Origin: Desulfobulbaceae bacterium S3730MH12
GTDB lineage: Bacteria; Desulfobacterota; Desulfobulbia; Desulfobulbales; Desulfocapsaceae
Reading direction: 5' to 3'
NCBI GenBank assembly: GCA_001750925.1
Contig: MAXH01000274.1
Location: 1 to 48,982, forward strand
DNA: 48,982 nt
Positions 43,995 to 48,982 of this stretch are shown one piece after another (position 1 is the first letter of the stretch; every line of letters starts with the position of its first letter). Position numbers and translations under genes: made by a program. The notes under the pieces were generated by a model that was not told where the DNA came from, made no database searches, and was given only the letters and a program-made list of their open reading frames with translations.

Positions 43995-44405
43995 ATGACC
44001 GGAAATAACTCAAACTTACTCGATCTGATTGAAACAATTCGAACATTGCGTTCTGAAAAAGGGTGTCCATGGGACAAAAGACAGACAACCGAATCCCTTG
44101 TGAAATATTTCAATGAAGAATTCACCGAACTGATGGATGCAATCCAAAATCGGGACTATTCGAATATCTGCGAAGAGTCAGGGGATCTTCTCTATCTTAT
44201 AGTAATGCTTTCCGAGATCTGTAAAGAAAATGGACAATTTCAATTTTCAGATGTGATACATCATGTTAATCAAAAACTGATCCGTCGCCACCCTCATGTC
44301 TTTAATGGTCAACCCTGTAAAAGTGAAGAGGAGTTGGCAAAACAGTGGCAGGAAATAAAAGCGGATGAGAAGAAAAAAAATCTGTTTGACACAGACCTTT
44401 CATAA
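43995..44405 (+). CDS. mazG: MazG-type nucleotide pyrophosphohydrolase
   Basis: A 136-residue single-domain MazG. The metal-binding EEFTE (41-45) and EESGDLLYL (60-68) motifs are present, with GCPWDKRQT near the start. MazG hydrolyses NTPs, including ones in the stringent response or damaged nucleotides. E. coli MazG has two domains and is twice as long; this is the single-domain form. The ribosome binding site is weak. Confidence 0.9.
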   Translation: MTGNNSNLLDLIETIRTLRSEKGCPWDKRQTTESLVKYFNEEFTELMDAIQNRDYSNICEESGDLLYLIVMLSEICKENGQFQFSDVIHHVNQKLIRRHPHVFNGQPCKSEEELAKQWQEIKADEKKKNLFDTDLS

Positions 44406-44454
44406 TTGTATTATGAACAGTTTTTTATTGTCGGGTGATATGTTTTTCACTCTT

Positions 44455-44476
44455 TGTCCAGATTTTGTATTGGACA
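44455..44476 (+). promoter_or_regulatory. Palindrome TGTCCA/TGGACA upstream of rpsF
   Basis: Arms TGTCCA (44455-44460) and TGGACA (44471-44476) with a 10-base spacer. TTGTCC and a TAAAGT 17 bp on could serve as -35 and -10, so the palindrome would cover the promoter of the rpsF operon. Both readings are tentative. Confidence 0.35.
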
Positions 44477-44517
44477 TAAAGTAAAGCAGGGTAAAAGTTC
44501 TATCCCTTCTTGCTCTT

Positions 44518-44579
44518 GGAAACTCATTATGTTTGCAAGGGCCGAGAACTGCGGAAGCGCTCCGCATTAAAATGAGTCC
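44518..44579 (+). promoter_or_regulatory. rpsF leader structure, candidate S6:S18-binding element
   Basis: An outer stem pairs AACTCATT (44521-44528) with AATGAGT (44571-44577). Inside is GGGCCGAGAAC followed by a hairpin TGCGGA/TCCGCA (44550-44566). An outer helix, an unpaired CCG and an inner hairpin just before the ribosome binding site (AAGGAGG) are the layout known for bacterial rpsF leaders that bind S6:S18 and repress the operon. The gene order rpsF-rpsR downstream fits. Confidence 0.6.
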
Positions 44580-44593
44580 ATAAGGAGGAACAC

Positions 44594-45091
44594 ATGCGCA
44601 GATACGAAACTATCTATATTCTTCGCCCCACTCTTAGTGAAGATGAGATAACCAAGGTGGTTGAAAACACCAGCCAGATCATCCTGGATGAGAAAGGCAC
44701 CATTATTGAATTGAATAAATGGGGCATGAAAAAACTTGCCTATCTTATCAAAAAAGAGAGCCAGGGGTATTACGTTTATTGTGAATATGCAGGTAGTCCT
44801 GTAGCAGTCGCTGAAATTGAACGTAAATTCAGGATAGATGACTCTGTTTTGAGATACTTAACCATCAAAACAGCTGCGGCAATTTCAGAAGAGCAGATCC
44901 AGCAAGCTGTCGGCGAAGTGACAGCACGTGAGACAGCGGCACAAGAGCAAGAGGAAGAGGCAACCGAAAAAGAAGAAGCTGTAGTAGAACAAACTTCAGT
45001 TGAACAGAAAACTTCAACTGAAGAGCCTCCAGTTGAGGCAAAAAATGAAGAAGTGGCAGAAGTAGAAAATGAAAGCAAAACAGAAAAATAA
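44594..45091 (+). CDS. rpsF: RpsF, 30S ribosomal protein S6 with Glu-rich tail
   Basis: A 165-residue S6. Residues 1-95 are the ribosomal fold (MRRYETIYILRPTLSE, NKWGMKKLAYLIKKESQGYY). Residues about 110-165 are a low-complexity tail of Glu, Ala, Thr and Val with about half acidic residues. S6 of E. coli receives Glu residues after translation through RimK; here an acidic tail is encoded. A strong AAGGAGG ribosome binding site precedes the ATG. rpsR follows 40 bp later. Confidence 0.96.
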   Translation: MRRYETIYILRPTLSEDEITKVVENTSQIILDEKGTIIELNKWGMKKLAYLIKKESQGYYVYCEYAGSPVAVAEIERKFRIDDSVLRYLTIKTAAAISEEQIQQAVGEVTARETAAQEQEEEATEKEEAVVEQTSVEQKTSTEEPPVEAKNEEVAEVENESKTEK

Positions 45092-45131
45092 ATCGGTTCC
45101 TCTGTAGCAAACATCCCGGGAGGGTTAAATA

Positions 45132-45377
45132 ATGGCACCAAGACCACAAAAAAAATTATTCTCACGTAGAAAAGTCTGCCGCTTTTGTGCAGATAAAGAA
45201 CTCGTTATTAATTACAAAGATGTAAAAACTCTTCGTAATTTTGTCTCTGAGAGGGGGAAAATCATCCCCAGACGAATCGTAGGGACATGTGCTACTCATC
45301 AACGCCAGTTGTGTGAAGCAGTTAAGCAGGCAAGACAGATAGCTTTTCTGCCATATTCAGGCTCAACACAGGGTTAA
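45132..45377 (+). CDS. rpsR: RpsR, 30S ribosomal protein S18
   Basis: An 81-residue S18 with CRFCADKE near the start, [21 protein letters not shown] in the middle and RQIAFLPYS at the end. The GGGAGGG ribosome binding site is strong. S18 pairs with S6 on the platform of the 30S subunit. Confidence 0.98.
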   Translation: MAPRPQKKLFSRRKVCRFCADKELVINYKDVKTLRNFVSERGKIIPRRIVGTCATHQRQLCEAVKQARQIAFLPYSGSTQG

Positions 45378-45394
45378 AACGGCAGGAACACACC

Positions 45395-46366
45395 GTGACA
45401 GACAGCGAAGTCCACAAACCGGAGATACGTAGTATTATCAGTATAATACTACTCGTATTTCTGACACTTGTGCTCCCTGGAGTCCACTGGACTCTCTTTG
45501 GCTGGCTGCATATATTACTACCCCTGCTCTCTTTTTTCCTGCTGAGCAGGTACGGTATGCATACGGGTAACAGGTTGTTGCTCTCTGCTGTAGGGCTTGC
45601 TTTTGTACTGTTTTTGATGCTGCAAAGAATTGATTTCTTCTTTTTAGCTCTTTCTTTGCTGCCTGTAGGTTATGTACTGGTTCATGCCGCAAATAATCAT
45701 GAATCACCCGCCTTGAGCGGCATGAAGGCAGCTCTGACATTAACTGGATGCAGCTTTGTAGTCTTTACAGGACTGTCTATAGGATCTGATGTTTCATTCT
45801 ACTCACAGCTGTTAGCCTCAATTGATGAAGGAATTAGTGAAGCTTTGGAGTACTATAGGGCAAGCGGCTCAATAACCGGAGATACTCTTGTACTCCTGGA
45901 GAATACACTTCTGCAGATGAGGGTGATTGTGCCGATAATAATGCCGGCCATCCTTGGAAGTTTTGTCCTGCTTATCACCTGGTTTACTATGGTCATTGGC
46001 AACAGACTGGTTTTTAAAATATCCGGCCTTGCCCCATGGGAACAGTACCGCTACTGGCAACTTCCGGAAAAGCTCATCTGGGTTGTTATTTTAATGGGGG
46101 CTTTTACACTCACCCCCCTCCATCCTGTCAGGGAGATTGGTATAAATGGTCTGATTTTATTGAGCTTAGTGTACTGTTTTCAAGGAATGGCAATTGCTGT
46201 TTTTTTCATGGCTAAATGGAATATTCCCATTCTCTTCAGATCATTTTTTTATGTGATGATCATTTTCCAGTCCTTTGGTACAGTACTTCTGCTGTTTTTA
46301 GGTATTGCCGATATATGGTTCGATGTTCGCAAACTTCGTGAAATAGCTGAAGACACGACTGATTAA
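45395..46366 (+). CDS. DUF2232 (YybS-like) membrane protein
   Basis: A 323-residue integral membrane protein with about seven or eight hydrophobic segments. Position between rpsR and rplI is characteristic of DUF2232/YybS-like proteins in several phyla, including Desulfobacterota. The function is unknown. The frame starts at GTG 45395 with AGGA upstream, 17 bp after rpsR. Confidence 0.85.
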   Translation: MTDSEVHKPEIRSIISIILLVFLTLVLPGVHWTLFGWLHILLPLLSFFLLSRYGMHTGNRLLLSAVGLAFVLFLMLQRIDFFFLALSLLPVGYVLVHAANNHESPALSGMKAALTLTGCSFVVFTGLSIGSDVSFYSQLLASIDEGISEALEYYRASGSITGDTLVLLENTLLQMRVIVPIIMPAILGSFVLLITWFTMVIGNRLVFKISGLAPWEQYRYWQLPEKLIWVVILMGAFTLTPLHPVREIGINGLILLSLVYCFQGMAIAVFFMAKWNIPILFRSFFYVMIIFQSFGTVLLLFLGIADIWFDVRKLREIAEDTTD

Positions 46367-46407
46367 TATTTTTCAAATTAAGCCAATGGTACTAACCCCG
46401 GTGAGCC

Positions 46408-46455
46408 GGATAAGTACCTTGTTAAAAGATTTCTAAAAGTTCCGATCTATTCGGG
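46408..46455 (-). repeat. Fragment of composite repeat (right end, inner part variable)
   Basis: GGATAAGTACC followed at some distance by CTAAAAGTTCCGATC and TATTCGGG resembles the right-end block of the composite element, in the leader of rplI. Order of the blocks relative to the full copies is partly scrambled, so the match is approximate. Confidence 0.4.
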
Positions 46456-46470
46456 TTAGAGGTATAAAAA

Positions 46471-46926
46471 ATGAAACTTGTTTTAAAAGAAACAATGAGT
46501 TCTCTCGGACGAGAAGGTGATGTTGTAACGGTTAAAGACGGTTATGGAAGAAATTACCTGCTTCCCCAGGGAAAAGCTCTTCTTGCCAACGCAGAGAATC
46601 TGGCAATCGTCGAAAAGAACACGGCCGCCATAGCATCCAGATTAGAAAAAGAGCAGAAAATTGCAGAAAAAATTGCTAAAAAGATTTCCGGACTTGATAT
46701 TGTTATTGAGCAACTCGCCGGGGAAGACGATCGTCTTTTTGGTTCTGTTACTAATGCTGATATATGCGACAAACTTGCGGAACTCAATATCACATTAGAC
46801 AAAAAACAGATAGTTCTTCCTGATCCTATTAAAACTCTTGGTGAAACCAAAGTCCCGGTCAAAGTTGGTTTTCAGGTCGCAACAGAGATCACAGTGACGG
46901 TCAAACCACTTGAGACAAAAGAATAG
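46471..46926 (+). CDS. rplI: RplI, 50S ribosomal protein L9
   Basis: A 151-residue L9. The N-terminal domain MKLVLKETMSSLGREGDVV and GYGRNYLLPQGKA is standard, then a long helix (about 45-75) and the C-terminal domain with DDRLFGSVTNADI. AGAGG lies upstream of the ATG. Confidence 0.98.
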   Translation: MKLVLKETMSSLGREGDVVTVKDGYGRNYLLPQGKALLANAENLAIVEKNTAAIASRLEKEQKIAEKIAKKISGLDIVIEQLAGEDDRLFGSVTNADICDKLAELNITLDKKQIVLPDPIKTLGETKVPVKVGFQVATEITVTVKPLETKE

Positions 46927-47020
46927 GAACTTTTTAAGGCTGGTCTACCAAGACTGACTGCCGGAAGGCGATACAGTTAAACTGAGCCATACATATCAGT
47001 TCCTGAGCTTGTTCGAAAGC

Positions 47021-47064
47021 AAAACACACCAAAAGGTTCTACCTTCCTGGTGTGTTTTTGTTTC
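47021..47064 (+). terminator. Rho-independent terminator after rplI
   Basis: AAAACACACCA pairs with TGGTGTGTTTT, with an inner AAGGT/ACCTT pair, followed by TGTTT and more T. It ends the rpsF-rpsR-DUF2232-rplI transcript. Confidence 0.9.
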
Positions 47065-47098
47065 TTCAATTTGCTTTTCAGGGTACTATCTTATCCTC

Positions 47099-47251
47099 TT
47101 TAGTGCCTTACTCCATAAAAGCTGTAATAAAAAACAAGCAAACATGAACTGCTATTAAAGTCGCTGGTTAAGGCCAGCAACAGATAGCGAACGTAGAGAG
47201 ATCTTCGAGGCACTTATCCAGTGACTCTAAAAATTTTTCCGACTTGTCGGG
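47099..47251 (+). repeat. Composite dispersed repeat, full copy 3
   Basis: A 153 bp element. The left end TTTAGTGCCTTACTCC and AAAAGCTGTAATAAAAAAC is nearly identical to the copy at 4569 over about 38 bases. The right end has GGCACTTATCCAG and TTTTTCCGACTTGTCGGG. The middle is longer and unrelated. It occupies the likely dnaB promoter region. Confidence 0.85.
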
Positions 47252-47290
47252 TCAGATGATTGTCACTATTCACCTCTATCAACACAGACT

Positions 47291-48682
47291 ATGAATGAAT
47301 TTCCCCATATAAATATGGCGCCCACACCTGTAGTCGCAGGTAAAGTCCCTCCCCAGAATATTGAAGCTGAGCAGGCAGTACTCGGTTCAATTCTTCTAAA
47401 AGATGACATATTCGGATCTGTGTTGGAAATATTAAAATCGCAAGATTTTTACAAGAACAGTCATAAACTGATCTTTGAAACAATGGTTGATCTGTTTGAA
47501 AACAATGAACCTCAGGATGTCCTGACTGTATCAAATCTTTTGCGTGATACAAACAGATTGGATGAGTCCGGAGGACCAATTTATCTCGCCACATTAACTT
47601 CTATTGTTCCGGTAACTGCCAATATCGTCAGTTATGCAAAAATTATCCGCGAAAAATCAGTCCTTCGTCAATTGATCGGTGTAAACACTGATATTGCTGC
47701 TAGATGTTATGAAGAGCAAAATGATATCGATATACTGGTTGATCAAGCTGAGCAGGCAATTTTTAATATTGCAGGGAAAAAAGGTGGTCAAAATTTCACT
47801 CCAATCAAATCCATTGTTCCGGATGCATTTAAAACAGTCGAACAACTCTATAAAAGAAAAGAACTCATTACCGGGGTGCCCACAGGTTATACCGAAATAG
47901 ACAGAAAGACAGCAGGGTTACAACCTTCTGATCTTATTATAATTGCTTCCCGTCCCTCAATGGGAAAAACATCTCTGGCTATGAACATAGCTCAGCATGC
48001 ATCTCTTATCGAAAAAACCGGTGTGGCAGTATTCAGCCTGGAAATGTCAAAGGAACAACTGGTAATGAGGCTTTTGAGCTCAGCCGGCAGGATTGACTCC
48101 CAGCGAATACGCACCGGCAAACTTCACAACGAAGACTGGCCCAAGCTCACAAGGGCTGTCGGCATGCTTTCAGAAGCACCGATTTATATAGATGACAGCC
48201 CAGCTATATCTGTACTTGAAATGAGAGCCAAGGTACGCAGACTCGCTTCGCAATATGACATAGGTCTTATTATCGTTGACTATCTTCAGCTCATGAGAGG
48301 GAGAGGTCATATTGAAAACAGAACCCAGGAGATCAGTGAGATCTCTCGATCTTTAAAAGCCCTGGCAAAAGAACATAACGTCCCGGTAATTGCCCTGTCC
48401 CAATTGAATCGAGGCTTGGAAAGTCGAACCGATAAGCGTCCTATGATGTCTGACCTTCGAGAATCTGGAGCTATTGAACAGGATGCAGATGTAATCTGTT
48501 TTATTTATCGCGACGAGGTCTACAATAAATCTGAGGATAATCCCGAGAGAGGATCGGCAGAAATCATTATCGCAAAACAGAGAAATGGCCCCACAGGTAG
48601 TCTGAAATTAACCTTTATCAAAGAATTTACCATGTTTGAAAATATGAGCAGTTATGAGGAACAAGCAGAATACATGCAATAA
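47291..48682 (+). CDS. dnaB: DnaB, replicative DNA helicase
   Basis: A 463-residue replicative helicase. The N-terminal DnaB domain (about 20-125) has PPQNIEAEQAVLGSILL; the RecA-like domain has Walker A SRPSMGKTSL (220-229), VFSLEMSKEQLVMRL, Walker B IIVDYLQLM and SDLRESGAIEQDAD. Length is standard with no intein. The ribosome binding site is weak. Confidence 0.97.
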   Translation: MNEFPHINMAPTPVVAGKVPPQNIEAEQAVLGSILLKDDIFGSVLEILKSQDFYKNSHKLIFETMVDLFENNEPQDVLTVSNLLRDTNRLDESGGPIYLATLTSIVPVTANIVSYAKIIREKSVLRQLIGVNTDIAARCYEEQNDIDILVDQAEQAIFNIAGKKGGQNFTPIKSIVPDAFKTVEQLYKRKELITGVPTGYTEIDRKTAGLQPSDLIIIASRPSMGKTSLAMNIAQHASLIEKTGVAVFSLEMSKEQLVMRLLSSAGRIDSQRIRTGKLHNEDWPKLTRAVGMLSEAPIYIDDSPAISVLEMRAKVRRLASQYDIGLIIVDYLQLMRGRGHIENRTQEISEISRSLKALAKEHNVPVIALSQLNRGLESRTDKRPMMSDLRESGAIEQDADVICFIYRDEVYNKSEDNPERGSAEIIIAKQRNGPTGSLKLTFIKEFTMFENMSSYEEQAEYMQ

Positions 48683-48740
48683 CCCCTTAACGTTCCAAAT
48701 TACTCTCAACTCCCTTCTACAGATTTTTTGAGGCTCTAAA

Positions 48741-48982
48741 ATGACAAGCAGTCACATCGATAGCAGTAAATATGATTTCAAAACCATCGAGAAAAAATGG
48801 CAAAGTTCCTGGGAAAACAAAAAAACTTATAAAGTCGACGAGGATGAATCTAAGGAAAAGTACTATGTGCTTGAAATGTTCCCTTATCCTTCCGGTCGGA
48901 TTCATATGGGTCATGTGCGGAACTACTCTATCGGTGATGTAATCGCACGCTACAAGCGACTTCGAGGATTTAACGTACTTCA
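48741..48982 (+). CDS. leuS: LeuS, leucyl-tRNA synthetase (N-terminus only)
   Basis: The ATG at 48741 (GAGG eight bases upstream) opens a frame that continues to the window edge. It reads [17 protein letters not shown], then [17 protein letters not shown], the HIGH-type signature of leucyl-tRNA synthetases, and [15 protein letters not shown]. About 80 of roughly 850 residues are present. It lies 58 bp after dnaB. Confidence 0.93.
   Translation, partial: MTSSHIDSSKYDFKTIEKKWQSSWENKKTYKVDEDESKEKYYVLEMFPYPSGRIHMGHVRNYSIGDVIARYKRLRGFNVL

Larger units (their letters stand above)
46927..47290 (+). other. 364 bp gap between rplI and dnaB
   Basis: It holds the rplI terminator (47021-47064), a stray GAGCTTGTTCGA sequence just before it, and a full copy of the composite repeat (47099-47251). 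dnaB would start 40 bp after the repeat; no clear promoter outside the repeat was recognised. Confidence 0.7.

Overview
The window looks like a chromosomal segment of a Gram-negative sulfate-reducer-type bacterium, most likely Desulfobacterota (Desulfobulbales or a close relative). This is inferred from gene content and order (rplU-rpmA-obgE-[proB]-proA-nadD, rpsF-rpsR-DUF2232-rplI-dnaB, small AP2-domain and YcaO-TPR proteins), from lipid A genes (lpxK, lpxC, LptF-type permease), and from many short dispersed repeats between genes. Base composition is moderately AT-rich by eye. No rRNA, tRNA, CRISPR array, transposase gene or prophage was found; most of it is housekeeping sequence.

Layout. 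1-4404 (minus): branched-chain amino acid ABC transporter livK-livH-livM-livG-livF (livF cut by the window edge). 4717-7542 (plus): lpxK, lpxC and a small SleB/CwlJ-type hydrolase. 7549-10319 (minus): YfgM-like TPR protein, panC and a DegT-family aminotransferase. 10460-12248: convergent xseA and ndk. 12485-18866 (minus): late cobalamin genes cobC, cobT, cobS, a CobD-CobQ fusion and cbiB, covering aminopropanol attachment, amidation and nucleotide-loop assembly; cobU is not present here. 19025-24614 (minus): YrbL-like kinase-fold protein, YejA-like solute-binding protein, tsaE, YcaO-TPR and a PAQR/hemolysin III membrane protein. 25013-26864 (plus): leuC-leuD. 26891-30626 (minus): CbpA-type J-protein, ssb, an SPL-type radical SAM enzyme and a GT2 glycosyltransferase. 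30767-33821 (plus): RNase G and a membrane-anchored M23 peptidase. 33925-38102: a small zinc-ribbon protein (minus), an LptF-type permease with an extra C-terminal Cys-rich domain, nnr and a CBS-pair protein (plus). 38092-43533 (minus): ung, nadD, proA, a truncated proB remnant, obgE, rpmA, rplU and an AP2-domain protein. 43995-48982 (plus): mazG, rpsF, rpsR, DUF2232, rplI, dnaB and the start of leuS.

The most unusual material lies between genes. Several families of short interspersed repeats recur: a GATGGCGTCGTAAAAAGTC family (seven copies, some supplying stop codons or 3' ends of genes); a 127-153 bp composite element (three full copies plus fragments); a 120 bp MITE flanked by a perfect 9 bp target duplication, with a related element inside the cobalamin operon; a REP-like palindrome nested in a larger inverted repeat; and a CTTTCATAACAG...GTGTCAT family. 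One GATGGCGTCG-type copy sits exactly where proB has been reduced to its first 44 codons between obgE and proA. Protein-level oddities are the CobD-CobQ fusion, the LptF Cys-rich tail, the YcaO-TPR protein without RiPP partners, and a Glu-rich extension on ribosomal protein S6 behind a leader that resembles the S6:S18 autoregulatory structure. I did not find a clear undescribed defence or biosynthetic system.
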